Shown: piece by piece, positions 54,068-63,471 of the stretch
Numbering within the stretch: the stretch's first letter is position 1
How the letters are laid out: every line of letters begins with the position of its first letter
Origin: Pseudodesulfovibrio sp. JC047
Lineage (GTDB): Bacteria; Desulfobacterota; Desulfovibrionia; Desulfovibrionales; Desulfovibrionaceae
Assembly (NCBI RefSeq): GCF_010468615.1
Contig: NZ_WUEH01000018.1
Coordinates: forward strand, 1-64,000
DNA: 64,000 bases
Reading direction: 5' to 3'
Made by a program: the position numbers and the translations under genes
The notes under the pieces: model-generated
Databases searched by the model: none
Told to the model about the DNA's origin: nothing
Seen by the model: the letters and a program-made list of their open reading frames with translations, nothing else

Positions 54068-55471
54068 TCACACCGAAGTGTGAGAACAAAGTCCCAGCGC
54101 ACCAGCTTCCGGCGCAATACTCGAAATAGACGAAGCATATGATTCAGCACATTCCAGCAGAGTGAGGTTCGCCTCACTCTGACTGGTCGCTTCAGCCAAC
54201 GCCCCGAACAGGGTATCCAAATAACCAAATTTCTTGGCAAAGGCTTCAAAGACCCGAAGCTCCCCATCCATATTGACCACACGAATGATGTCCAGCACTC
54301 GAATTTCATCCAACGCCCGCGCCGGGGCATAGATTTCACATCCTTTCACATCGGCGAGCACGGTATACCCCGCTTTTTGCAGCAACGTGAACAGATCCGA
54401 GACCAATGCTGACGGCGCCATGAGACCATCTGAAATTTCTTCCACTGACGGCAGCGGCTTGCCCGCATGAAACCGTTGGGCCAGCACCACCATCATCAGA
54501 ACAGCAATTTTCTGCCGCTCATACGGCGTTGCCTCGCCAAAATACCGTTGTTTCACAAACGAATTGATATTCTGCCAACTGTAGCTCACTTCAGCGCCCA
54601 GCAAAACGATCAGCCAACTGATGTAGATCCAAATAAGCAATAACGGCAACTGAGCGAAGCTTCCATAAATAGCATTATACTTGGCCGCCCCGATCTGCCA
54701 ATTAATGTACAGCCATTGCGCCATCTGCCACAACACGCCACCGACAACCCCGCCCATAAGCGCCGCGACAATGTTCACCCGGGTGTATGGAATGAAGGCG
54801 TACATGAACATGAAGGCCAATGAAATCAGGATGTATGGCGTGACCTTGAGAAATGCGGTCTCAAGCAGGCCGATGGTTTCCACACTCAAAAAGCCGGTCA
54901 CCATTTGCTGCTGTTGCAGACTGACGTTGAAGCTGGAAGCCACGATCAAAACCAATGGACAAATCAGGATCACCGGGAAAAAATCCGCTACCTTTCGCCA
55001 GGCGGAACGGCCTTTGGTCACATTCCAAATGGTATTGAACGCCTTTTCAGTGGTCCCGATGAGAGAAAAAACTGTGAACAACAGTGTTGCAACACCGACC
55101 CATCCCAAAGCCTGAACATTGGTCCGATCAATGTATTCGATGATTTTATCAGCGACTTCTACACGGCCAGTGGTCATTTTGAGAATAAGCGTCCGAATAA
55201 AATCGGTATTTTGTAATCCAAACCCCTTGGAAATGGAAAAGGCGACCGCAAGGAAGGGAACGATCGATAAAATGGTCGTAAACGTCAACGCGGCCGCACG
55301 AATGACCATCTGATCCTTGATGAATCCGAATCCGATCAAATACGCAAGGCGACTGGCTCCTCGCACAATTCGCAAAGGAAAGGGGGTATCCGGCGTATTC
55401 CGCACCCAAATACCTTCAGAAAAAAGCCGTTTCACATTCCGGGGTGTCTGTTTCAATTTCGCTGCACTCAT
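54068..55471 (-). CDS. YihY/BrkB-family inner membrane protein
   Basis: The 467-residue protein has about six membrane helices, with the family motifs RAAALTFTTILSIVPFLAVAFSI, WNVTKGRSAWRK, AYNAIYGSFAQLPLLLIWIYISWLIVLLGAEVSYSW-like end of the membrane part, and a winged-helix-like cytoplasmic C-terminus (EEISDGLMAPSALVSDLFTLLQKAGY). It was once called RNase BN but is not a nuclease. Its function is unknown. ATG at 55471 with GGAG upstream was chosen. Confidence 0.88.
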   Translation of the reverse strand: MSAAKLKQTPRNVKRLFSEGIWVRNTPDTPFPLRIVRGASRLAYLIGFGFIKDQMVIRAAALTFTTILSIVPFLAVAFSISKGFGLQNTDFIRTLILKMTTGRVEVADKIIEYIDRTNVQALGWVGVATLLFTVFSLIGTTEKAFNTIWNVTKGRSAWRKVADFFPVILICPLVLIVASSFNVSLQQQQMVTGFLSVETIGLLETAFLKVTPYILISLAFMFMYAFIPYTRVNIVAALMGGVVGGVLWQMAQWLYINWQIGAAKYNAIYGSFAQLPLLLIWIYISWLIVLLGAEVSYSWQNINSFVKQRYFGEATPYERQKIAVLMMVVLAQRFHAGKPLPSVEEISDGLMAPSALVSDLFTLLQKAGYTVLADVKGCEIYAPARALDEIRVLDIIRVVNMDGELRVFEAFAKKFGYLDTLFGALAEATSQSEANLTLLECAESYASSISSIAPEAGALGLCSHTSV

Positions 55472-55567
55472 GAGCACTCCACTCGTCTCCATACCTATTT
55501 CTCCGGCACACCATCAGTTACTATCGTATACTGTTTCGCGTCGGACACGCAAGGTAGCCTCAATTCA

Positions 55568-58500
55568 TCAAAAAAGATCTCGTAAGAATTGGAACGACTT
55601 TTCGGGAATGCTCAAAATGTTGAACACCGTGTCGTGAACAATTCTTCCTGTTGGAATCCGAACAGCGGGGTCTGTTAATTTCCCGATCAATTTAAGTGTC
55701 ACGCTTGGAACAGCCACGAAATCATTTCGAATAGACAGGTCAATGGTATTGTCAGGCAGACTGAATCCACCTTTGCCATACGACTGCAAAACCGGCGGCG
55801 CTTCCACTCTCCACGTCTGAGCCGTAAAAACGCCCCGCTTGACGGAATATTCGGAAGTCGCCCGACGAAAAGAAGTCCTCGCACTGGGTTGCGGTGACCG
55901 TTTCGTCCGAATTGTATCCGACGTCCTTTGTGTCGAAACCTGGTCAGGCTGTCCCCCATATCCTGTAAATTTGAAAGACCCATTGGTGATTTGCAATTTA
56001 GCCATTCCATCCAGATTGGCAAGAATGCTATCGTCAGTCACCCCTCGACTTTTGAGAGCAAACGAAATGTCGGTTTGTCCCCGTATATAATCCCGATCAG
56101 CCACGTCGGTCATGAATGGGCCAGCCTGCATGTTTCGCACATCCAAAAGCAGGTCAGTACTCAAGGCACGCGAAGAAACCGTTCCTTTCCAATCCCCGGT
56201 CAACGCCCCACCGTAGGTCTGTCCACGCACATTGGCCACATGGATATTTCCGGCATCCGCCTTGAGACGCCCTGTCAACCGGGTTGTCCGAATAGCCGCC
56301 AGTGTAAAAGACTCAAAGGCCACCTTCCCATCAAGCCGAAGTGCTTGAAAAAATGCGAGCGGCAAATCCACCGGTTCTGCCTTGGGCACCACTCCAGTTC
56401 GAGAATTCGGTTGGCGAGGTGGAGGAAGATATCTGTCCAGATCGAATGCTCCGGCACTCAAGGAAAAGGTCAACATAGGATGAATGAACCCCGCTCCATC
56501 AATTCGTCCCTGTATCGGCATTCCATCGAATTCTGCACGGACATTCGTCAGCGAAAATCCTTTTTCATCAAAAGAAAATGGGGTTTTCAGGTCCACATTC
56601 GTCAAAGCCGTACCATCCCGGGTCCGCAAGGCCTTGTTTGCCAATAGATAGACAATTCGCTTGGGATTAACCCCGGACAATTCCACTGTCCCGGTTCCTT
56701 TCGGCGTCGTGGTCAGATCGCGAACCTGAACGGAGCCTTTGAGAGAGGTTTCCAAAACCCGTACAAAACCATCAACCACTGAAAGGGTGTCTTCTTCCGA
56801 ATCAAAAGCGATCGTCCCATTTGCCGTCAGCCGTTTGGCATCCCGAGGCAAAACCGAGGACAACACATGCCCATTGACGGCCATGCCCGAACTCATCACA
56901 CGCCCATCCTCAATGCCGACGCTCAAAGGTCCCTGCGCGAGCACGGCAAGGGATTCGATATCTGTTCCACCCCGAAGCCTGACAGAAGCATCGACAGCAC
57001 TGTTCCACTGTGTTTCCGATGTCCCGGCCGCAGGAGTAATAGTCATCCGTGTGCTGACACTGGAGTACTCCAGACGCTGGTTTTGCTTTGACGCATCCGT
57101 ATATTGGAAACTCCCTTTGTCTAAAGCACCATCAATCTGCCCTCGCACAGCTCGTAGGATCAAAATTGATCGCTGCCTTGGTGGACACGGAAGAGGTGGA
57201 ACCGACACCGTTACCGAGCACTTCCCCAAACCTCCAAGGGCAAAAAGCGGCCCCTGAAGCTCGGCGAATCCATCTTCGGACGATTGGACGTGCATCATAC
57301 TTTCAAGAGCCAAGGTCGGCACACCGGTTTGGGAGGATTTTCCCACAACGACATCCAGTGTTCCGTTCAAAGTTGTTCCATCAGGACGAGCTGCCTGGGC
57401 ACCAAAAGCAAGCGTCCCCTTCTGTGCAGAAACTTTCAGCCGCACATCCGCAAGCGTGGTGTCCAAAATGGTCAAAGCCTCAGCACGCACCACCCCTTTT
57501 GCACGCAGTTGTCGGAAAAAATCCAAATGGAAGTCTCCCCAGACAAACGGGGTTCCTGTCACGAAAAGCGGCAGATATCGATCAAGATCAAGTGCGTTTG
57601 TCCGCATCGAAAAATCAAAGACAGGGTCTGCGTACCCTTCAATATTCAATGCTCCACGAATAATCAGATCGTCGAGAGTCAAAGCCAGGTTGTCAAAATG
57701 AATTCCAGTCTCAGAAATCCGGATAAAAGACGTCAAAGCACTGCTTTCCAGCCCTTGCACATCTTTCACCGGCAATGATGGAGCGTGCCGGGCAATCACT
57801 TCAGCCGGAGTAAAAGGATGGACTATCACATGCCCTTCAGCGGAGAGGCCCTGACTCAAATTGCCACTTTGAATATTCCCTTCCGCCCGAAGGCCCAGAA
57901 ACAGGACTTGTAAATCACGAACGCCCACCGACCGATTGTCCCAATCCACGTCAAGAAATCCTGTCATCTGTCCCGGAGCCGCTCCTTCCGGCATAAAATC
58001 GCCAGTCAGAGTCGCATAGATCGACGCATCCCGAAGCAGGACAGTAGCCCCATCAGAGGGCACACGAAGTCGCCCTTTCAACGTCAGTTCGGACAGAAGC
58101 CCATACTCCTCCAAGGAAAAAGTACTACTCACGGTAAAAGAGACATCTTCATCAGGTTTGAAAATGCCGGTGTTCAAATTGAGGCCGCTCAATCGGTATT
58201 CGTTGTGGGAGGCACTATCGCGGTACAGAATATCCGCATCAAAAATTTCAATAGTTTCAACAGAAAAACGCCATCCATCAAATACGGATGAACTGTCATC
58301 TCCCTGAATCATCTCAGTCGTAAAAAGGCTTTGCCAATTCAAACGGCCCTGCTCGTCAGAAAGGACCGTTCCCGTCATACCATCCAAAACAACCGACTCA
58401 ATTTTCAGTTGCTTCGAAAGCAATGGCAACACTGAGACCAATATCCGAACCGTTTCGAAGTCCGCTGCAATCCCGGACCCGAAATCAGGGGATTCTTCAA

Positions 58501-58732
58501 TACGCAATCCCTTGACTTCAAGAGCCAGATCAGGCCAGGCAACAATGTCCAGCTCTCCAGTCAATTCGACCTTTCGGTCGAGAAGCGTCTCTATCTTTTC
58601 AACAAAAGCCGTTCTGAAATTTGCAGTATCAATATAATAAGAAGCCCAAAACACAGCGATGGTCAGTCCTAAAACAAGAATGACACATAGCTCCAACAGG
58701 AGAAGAAACAATCGTCTAATCGCTGCTCGCAT
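55568..58732 (-). CDS. AsmA-family envelope protein
   Basis: The 1054-residue protein has one N-terminal helix (about 7-31) and a very long periplasmic region. It opens TLLDRKVELTGELDIVAWPDLALEVKGLRI and has several AsmA-type blocks rich in beta structure, including FSLSAGAFDLDRYLPPP and IDLSIRNDFVAVPSVTLKLIGKLTDPAV near the end. AsmA proteins are thought to bridge the periplasm and move phospholipids to the outer membrane. The start at 58732, with GGAGG upstream, lies 17 bases inside the end of the DUF89 gene, so the two are coupled. Confidence 0.85.
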   Translation of the reverse strand: MRAAIRRLFLLLLELCVILVLGLTIAVFWASYYIDTANFRTAFVEKIETLLDRKVELTGELDIVAWPDLALEVKGLRIEESPDFGSGIAADFETVRILVSVLPLLSKQLKIESVVLDGMTGTVLSDEQGRLNWQSLFTTEMIQGDDSSSVFDGWRFSVETIEIFDADILYRDSASHNEYRLSGLNLNTGIFKPDEDVSFTVSSTFSLEEYGLLSELTLKGRLRVPSDGATVLLRDASIYATLTGDFMPEGAAPGQMTGFLDVDWDNRSVGVRDLQVLFLGLRAEGNIQSGNLSQGLSAEGHVIVHPFTPAEVIARHAPSLPVKDVQGLESSALTSFIRISETGIHFDNLALTLDDLIIRGALNIEGYADPVFDFSMRTNALDLDRYLPLFVTGTPFVWGDFHLDFFRQLRAKGVVRAEALTILDTTLADVRLKVSAQKGTLAFGAQAARPDGTTLNGTLDVVVGKSSQTGVPTLALESMMHVQSSEDGFAELQGPLFALGGLGKCSVTVSVPPLPCPPRQRSILILRAVRGQIDGALDKGSFQYTDASKQNQRLEYSSVSTRMTITPAAGTSETQWNSAVDASVRLRGGTDIESLAVLAQGPLSVGIEDGRVMSSGMAVNGHVLSSVLPRDAKRLTANGTIAFDSEEDTLSVVDGFVRVLETSLKGSVQVRDLTTTPKGTGTVELSGVNPKRIVYLLANKALRTRDGTALTNVDLKTPFSFDEKGFSLTNVRAEFDGMPIQGRIDGAGFIHPMLTFSLSAGAFDLDRYLPPPRQPNSRTGVVPKAEPVDLPLAFFQALRLDGKVAFESFTLAAIRTTRLTGRLKADAGNIHVANVRGQTYGGALTGDWKGTVSSRALSTDLLLDVRNMQAGPFMTDVADRDYIRGQTDISFALKSRGVTDDSILANLDGMAKLQITNGSFKFTGYGGQPDQVSTQRTSDTIRTKRSPQPSARTSFRRATSEYSVKRGVFTAQTWRVEAPPVLQSYGKGGFSLPDNTIDLSIRNDFVAVPSVTLKLIGKLTDPAVRIPTGRIVHDTVFNILSIPEKSFQFLRDLF

Positions 58733-59633
58733 CCGGGACACCTCCGTCCCCGTTCTCCGCTTCATCCAATTGTGTTCGATAAAAGGCACTCGTGCCGAAT
58801 TCTAACCCGGTCTTGTCAGCAATCCGTTTGCACTTGACCTTGAATGCACAATAAATATCGGGCCACCGGCCTTCAAGCGATTCAAAATTCCCCAAACCCT
58901 TGGCAAGGATAATATCTGAGTCCCTCATCATCTGAAGGAATTCGGGCGTACACCTGTCCAAAATGGTTCCCGGAGTATCAACACCACTTTCAACCACGCG
59001 ACACAAAGCTGTCATGCCAACAGTCTCAGCATCTTCCATGGTCGCATCATTAATGACCGGACAGGATCGCACAGCGAATGTCACATCACATTCCAACCGC
59101 TGGAACTCTTTGACAAGCAATGTATCCAGCACGATTTCCCCAGTGTTATCGCCAAGAATCAAGACCTTGGCTCCAGGGAAAATATCGGCCTCCAAATCAC
59201 TCAGAACATCCGGTGAAATCGTTCTGGTGACGTTGGCCATCTCTTCTTCGAGATCAAATTCTATCTCTACACCCTTATCCATGTAATTACCAATGATCGC
59301 GAATTCCAAGGCAAGGGCCAAAGGATCACCATCCGCTTTTTCGCGCTCCAAAGCGATCCGTTTTTCGAGATCAGGCAGCAAGGCCGTGACAACCCTGTTT
59401 GCCTCGTCCTTGTCCTGACGATACAGATCCCCACATCCGGTTTTTCGCTGAATCAACTCAGCCAAATACCGGGCAAAAACAGGCGGGGGACATCGCAAGT
59501 CAAGCTGGGAAAGCGTCTGACACCATTCCATGACAATTTCATGTTGCAAGTCAATGTCGTCCGGGCAGGCCAGCCGAGCCTCGCGGATCACCATTTTCAT
59601 AAAACACGGCACACAATCCAAAGCAGTATCCAT
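58716..59633 (-). CDS. DUF89 (ARMT1-like) damage-control phosphatase
   Basis: The 305-residue protein has the N-terminal CVPC pair (C7, C10) and LILGDNTGEIVLDTLLVKEF, DVTFAVRSCPVINDATMEDA and IILAKGLGNFESLEG, the metal and phosphate-site blocks of DUF89. Relatives dephosphorylate damaged or excess sugar phosphates and related metabolites. The substrate here is unknown. It lies upstream of asmA, next to the lipid A cluster; its overlap with asmA suggests cotranscription. Confidence 0.85.
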   Translation of the reverse strand: MDTALDCVPCFMKMVIREARLACPDDIDLQHEIVMEWCQTLSQLDLRCPPPVFARYLAELIQRKTGCGDLYRQDKDEANRVVTALLPDLEKRIALEREKADGDPLALALEFAIIGNYMDKGVEIEFDLEEEMANVTRTISPDVLSDLEADIFPGAKVLILGDNTGEIVLDTLLVKEFQRLECDVTFAVRSCPVINDATMEDAETVGMTALCRVVESGVDTPGTILDRCTPEFLQMMRDSDIILAKGLGNFESLEGRWPDIYCAFKVKCKRIADKTGLEFGTSAFYRTQLDEAENGDGGVPDASSD

Positions 59634-59762
59634 CGGTACACCTATTCAAATATATACTGACGGGATTGTGATCAACCCCGCCAGAAATTAACACCATTCT
59701 CTATAATTGATTGCACGAGACCCAACGCATTGGCAAGGTCTGTTCATCATTGAAGGAAAAAA

Positions 59763-60602
59763 TCAGAAAGATTCGGCAGGAAAATCAGTTCGAAGCCCAA
59801 CAATGGAAATTCCGGCCTGATCGGCATAGGCGAGAGCGGCTTCTCGATCAAAGAAAAGACTTTTACCAGCTTCAATACCGAGACACGTGGCCTTGCCCTT
59901 AGCCATGACCTTCAAGGTATCCATTCCCAAGCTCGGAAGATCGACTTCTTCTTGCTGCCCGGGTTTGAAAACCTTGACAACAACGCACCCGTTACCACCG
60001 AATTCACACCCTCGCTTGATGGCGGCATCGGTTCCTTCAAGTGCCTCGACTGCAGCAACAATCCCCTCACGAACAATCAGGCATTGCCCAACGTCCATTC
60101 GGCCGAGTTCTTTGGCTATTCTCCACGAAAATCGCAAATCACTCCATTCACGATCATTAGGCTCTCGGGTCGTCAAAACCCCTTCAGGGGTCAACAATTC
60201 CGGCAAAAACTCATGAGCTGGAACTACTGGCATTCCCTCTTTTTCAAATTCACCAGAGATGAGATTCAGCAAAGCGGAATCACCACGATTCTTCTTCCCA
60301 AGAACCAACTTCACAGCCCGCATATCCAAATGTCTGATATCCATGACCTTCGGCTTTTCGATGGTCCCTGCCATAATCACGTTCTCAACCCCGTTGGATT
60401 TCAGGTAGTTGACGAGCTTATTCAGCTTGCCCAACTTTAATTCCATCCAAACGTCAGCCAACGGGACAACATCCATATTGGTGTGCCCGGTAAAACCGGC
60501 AACAACAAGTTTGTGCCCCTTGGCCTTGACACCTTCAGCGACAAGAACGGGGAACTGCATTCCTCCGGCGATAAGACCAATAGTCTTGACTGATTCTGAC
60601 AT
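59763..60602 (-). CDS. lpxI: UDP-2,3-diacylglucosamine diphosphatase LpxI
   Basis: The 279-residue enzyme has the LpxI body (TIGLIAGGMQFPVLVAEGVKAKG, VENVIMAGTIEKPKVMDI, GDSALLNLISGEFEKEG, MDVGQCLIVREGIVAAVEALEGTD). It cleaves UDP-2,3-diacylglucosamine to lipid X and UMP, replacing LpxH in many alphaproteobacteria and other lineages. Its place 9 bases after lpxA supports lipid A synthesis. Confidence 0.93.
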   Translation of the reverse strand: MSESVKTIGLIAGGMQFPVLVAEGVKAKGHKLVVAGFTGHTNMDVVPLADVWMELKLGKLNKLVNYLKSNGVENVIMAGTIEKPKVMDIRHLDMRAVKLVLGKKNRGDSALLNLISGEFEKEGMPVVPAHEFLPELLTPEGVLTTREPNDREWSDLRFSWRIAKELGRMDVGQCLIVREGIVAAVEALEGTDAAIKRGCEFGGNGCVVVKVFKPGQQEEVDLPSLGMDTLKVMAKGKATCLGIEAGKSLFFDREAALAYADQAGISIVGLRTDFPAESF

Positions 60603-60611
60603 GATAAGGAT

Positions 60612-61421
60612 TTAGTGATTGTTTCCGTTACGCTGTTTATGATCCGGTGTGACACCGTTTTTGCTTTCACGGATAAAGGCCACAAGGCGATCAACGTCTG
60701 CAAAACCGGGCAGTTCTTCCTCGACCTTGACCAAACCGTCTTCACGCTTCAATCCGGAACGGAAAATAATTTTATAGGCCCGTTTCAATGCCTTGCACGC
60801 ATCCGTATCAAACCCATTGCGCCGCAAACCGATCAGGTTCGGACCAAACAGCATCCCCCGCACGCCATGTGCCAACATGAATGGCGGGACATCCAGCTTG
60901 TATCCGCTGGCTCCGCCAAGAAAGGTGTATTCGCCAATTCGAATGAACTGTTGCACGGCGGACAACCCACTGATGATAACATTCCGTCCGACTTCGACAT
61001 GCCCAGCCAACTGGACCGCGTTTGCAAGAATGACATTGTCACCCACCTGGCAATCATGGGCGATATGCGAATACGCCATGAACATACAATTGGAACCAAT
61101 CTGTGTTTTTTCACACCCTTGAACAGTCCCACGGTGAATAGTCACGCACTCACGAATGATATTGTTGTCGCCGATGTGCGTACAGGTCTTTTCACCTTTA
61201 TAGGCACTGTGCTGAGGTTCGCCGCCAATGACGGCATGTGGATGAATATGATTATTCTTTCCAAGCACTGTATTGGCCTGAATAACCGTATGCGATTCCA
61301 AAAAAGTTCCATCGCCAATTTTCGTCTCCGCACCGACGACGACATATGGGCCGATTTGAACGTCTTCACCAATTTCGGCTGACGGATCGATAACAGCACT
61401 CGGATGGATAACAGTTGCCAT
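60612..61421 (-). CDS. lpxA: UDP-N-acetylglucosamine acyltransferase LpxA
   Basis: The 269-residue left-handed beta-helix protein starts MATVIHPSAVIDPSAEIGE and has hexapeptide repeats, the catalytic histidine region YSHIAHDCQVGDN, and a C-terminal helical part (GLRRNGFDTDACKALKRAYKII). It is the first enzyme of lipid A. Only one base separates it from fabZ. The frame to 61502 overlaps fabZ and is not used. Confidence 0.96.
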   Translation of the reverse strand: MATVIHPSAVIDPSAEIGEDVQIGPYVVVGAETKIGDGTFLESHTVIQANTVLGKNNHIHPHAVIGGEPQHSAYKGEKTCTHIGDNNIIRECVTIHRGTVQGCEKTQIGSNCMFMAYSHIAHDCQVGDNVILANAVQLAGHVEVGRNVIISGLSAVQQFIRIGEYTFLGGASGYKLDVPPFMLAHGVRGMLFGPNLIGLRRNGFDTDACKALKRAYKIIFRSGLKREDGLVKVEEELPGFADVDRLVAFIRESKNGVTPDHKQRNGNNH

Positions 61422-61422
61422 C

Positions 61423-61881
61423 TTACATATCCCCTTTATCTGCAACGGCAGCGGAAAACTCACCCTGACATGTGACCTGACCGTCAACCTTGGCGACACC
61501 ACGCATTTTCCAAATATTCAATTTATGCCGTTCATAGCTAACATTCAGTTCTAATTGATCCCCGGGAACGACCGGTCTTCTGAATTTGACCTTATTCAAT
61601 CCGGTGAAAAGAAAAACTTTATCGCCAAGCGGTTCATTGAGAGAATTCATGACAAGGAGCCCTCCTGCCTGAGCAAGAGCTTCCAATTGCAAAACCCCCG
61701 GCATCACGGGCATATTCGGGAAATGCCCCTGAAAAAACTCCTCATTCATCGTCACATTCTTGATCGCCTTGAGACGAATGCCTGGTTCCAATTCCAAAAC
61801 CCTGTCAACAAGCAGAAAAGGATACCGATGTGGCAACATTTCCAGAATACGACGAATATCCAGGACACATTCATTACTCAT
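61423..61881 (-). CDS. fabZ: 3-hydroxyacyl-ACP dehydratase FabZ
   Basis: The 152-residue hotdog-fold enzyme has [13 protein letters not shown] with the catalytic histidine and [25 protein letters not shown] with the catalytic glutamate. It dehydrates 3-hydroxyacyl-ACP in fatty acid synthesis and competes with LpxA/LpxD for 3-hydroxyacyl-ACP. The start MSNECVLDI, with GGAG upstream, overlaps the end of lpxD by 8 bases. Confidence 0.95.
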   Translation of the reverse strand: MSNECVLDIRRILEMLPHRYPFLLVDRVLELEPGIRLKAIKNVTMNEEFFQGHFPNMPVMPGVLQLEALAQAGGLLVMNSLNEPLGDKVFLFTGLNKVKFRRPVVPGDQLELNVSYERHKLNIWKMRGVAKVDGQVTCQGEFSAAVADKGDM

Positions 61882-62917
61882 TATTTGCTCCATTGGCTTC
61901 CATTGCCTTGAGGGTCGCCAATTCCTTTTCCAATTTCTTCACCCGTTTAAACAAATCAGGTAATTTCGGCATACACACGCCAGCTTTCAAAAAGGTCCCG
62001 GCCTTCATTGCCGGTGATCCCGCAACCTTACTTCCGGGTTCGACGGTCCCAGCAACGCCACTTTGCGCGCCAACCATGGCACCATCACCAATCTTCGCAT
62101 TGTCTGCGACACCAACCTGACCAGCCAGAACAACGCCGTTTCCAACGACGGTACTTCCGCCGATACCAACCTGACCAATCACAAGACAATGTTCACCGAT
62201 TTCGACATTGTGCCCGATCTGCACCAGATTATCGATTTTGGTTCCCCGTTTAATCCGGGTAGTATCCAAAGCGGCCCGATCAATTGCCGTGTTCGAACCG
62301 ACTTCAACATCGTTCTCGATCTCGACAATCCCGATCTGCGGAATTTTCATATGGCCAGCAGGTGTCTGGGCATATCCATACCCATCCCCACCAATAACCG
62401 CCCCGGGCTGCAAAATAATATTGTCGCCGAGACGCACACCACCCATGACAACCGAATTGGGGTACAAAATACATTTCGAACCAACACGAGTCCTTTCACC
62501 AATATACACTCCGGCAAAAACAACTGTTTCTGGCCCGACGACAGCCTCTTCGCCAATAAAGGCAAAGGGATAGATCGTTGCCGAGGCATCAACATGTGCA
62601 TCAGGATGGACATACGCCAATTCACTGATGCCGTTGAAACACCCTTGCGGACGGGCAAAAAGATTCACCACTTTTGCCAGATCCATATAAATATTTTTGC
62701 TGATAAGCGCACACGGCGTCTTGTCGGCATAAGGGCCGGATGTGAGAACACATCCGGCCTTTGTCGTTTCCAAAAGGTGCTGGTATTTCGGATTGACCAA
62801 AAATGACAATTCGTCAGGTCCGGCCTTGTCCAGAGTGTTTACTCCGGCAATCTCCATGTCAGCACCAGTATGTTCAAGCCCGAGCTTCGAGGCTAAGGCT
62901 GACAATGTAATGCGCAT
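61874..62917 (-). CDS. lpxD: UDP-3-O-acylglucosamine N-acyltransferase LpxD
   Basis: The 347-residue enzyme has an N-terminal uridine-binding domain ([18 protein letters not shown]), many hexapeptide repeats, the [35 protein letters not shown]-type active-site region with the catalytic histidine, and a C-terminal helix. It is the third step of lipid A synthesis. It starts 4 bases after ompH. Confidence 0.96.
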   Translation of the reverse strand: MRITLSALASKLGLEHTGADMEIAGVNTLDKAGPDELSFLVNPKYQHLLETTKAGCVLTSGPYADKTPCALISKNIYMDLAKVVNLFARPQGCFNGISELAYVHPDAHVDASATIYPFAFIGEEAVVGPETVVFAGVYIGERTRVGSKCILYPNSVVMGGVRLGDNIILQPGAVIGGDGYGYAQTPAGHMKIPQIGIVEIENDVEVGSNTAIDRAALDTTRIKRGTKIDNLVQIGHNVEIGEHCLVIGQVGIGGSTVVGNGVVLAGQVGVADNAKIGDGAMVGAQSGVAGTVEPGSKVAGSPAMKAGTFLKAGVCMPKLPDLFKRVKKLEKELATLKAMEANGANNE

Positions 62918-62921
62918 AAAA

Positions 62922-63437
62922 CTACTTTCCAGATTTTTTCATCTTGTCGAGTTCTTTGGTGATAGCACCAGTGATATCCAAACCTTCAGCAATAAAGGCA
63001 AGACCAGGGGTCTGCTTGTCAAAAGCGATGGTGAAACCATTTTTCGTACAATAGTTCATGATCACTTTTTCCAATTTCTTGAGAATCGGCTTACCAAATG
63101 CATTCTGATCGCGCTGGATGGACTTCTGGTAGACCTGAAAATCTTCTGTCCAATCACGGCTTCTCCGACGGATTTCAACGATCTTATCCTGCATGGTCTT
63201 TTCGTCAAAGGCCTTGCTTTCAATCTGCAGTTTCAACTTCTCAAGTGCTTCCCGTTCCTTTTTGAGCTGCTCACCACGAGCTCCGAACTTGGCATCGAGT
63301 TTTGCCCGAACATCCTGGCCATACAGACAATCCTGCATCACTTTCTTGGCATCAAAAATACCAATCTTTGTTTCAGCAAATGCCGCAGCCTGAAAAAGAA
63401 AGACAAAGCACACTGCCAGCAGACACACTTTTTTCAT
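62922..63437 (-). CDS. skp: Periplasmic chaperone OmpH/Skp
   Basis: The 171-residue protein has a signal peptide ([22 protein letters not shown]) and a long helical, charged body ([36 protein letters not shown]) that matches Skp/OmpH, which holds unfolded outer membrane proteins. A start at 63437 with AAGGAG upstream replaces a longer frame reaching 63632 inside bamA. It lies between bamA and lpxD, as in many proteobacteria. Confidence 0.94.
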   Translation of the reverse strand: MKKVCLLAVCFVFLFQAAAFAETKIGIFDAKKVMQDCLYGQDVRAKLDAKFGARGEQLKKEREALEKLKLQIESKAFDEKTMQDKIVEIRRRSRDWTEDFQVYQKSIQRDQNAFGKPILKKLEKVIMNYCTKNGFTIAFDKQTPGLAFIAEGLDITGAITKELDKMKKSGK

Positions 63438-63471
63438 TGTATAACTCCTTAAAATAAAAATCATTATTACA

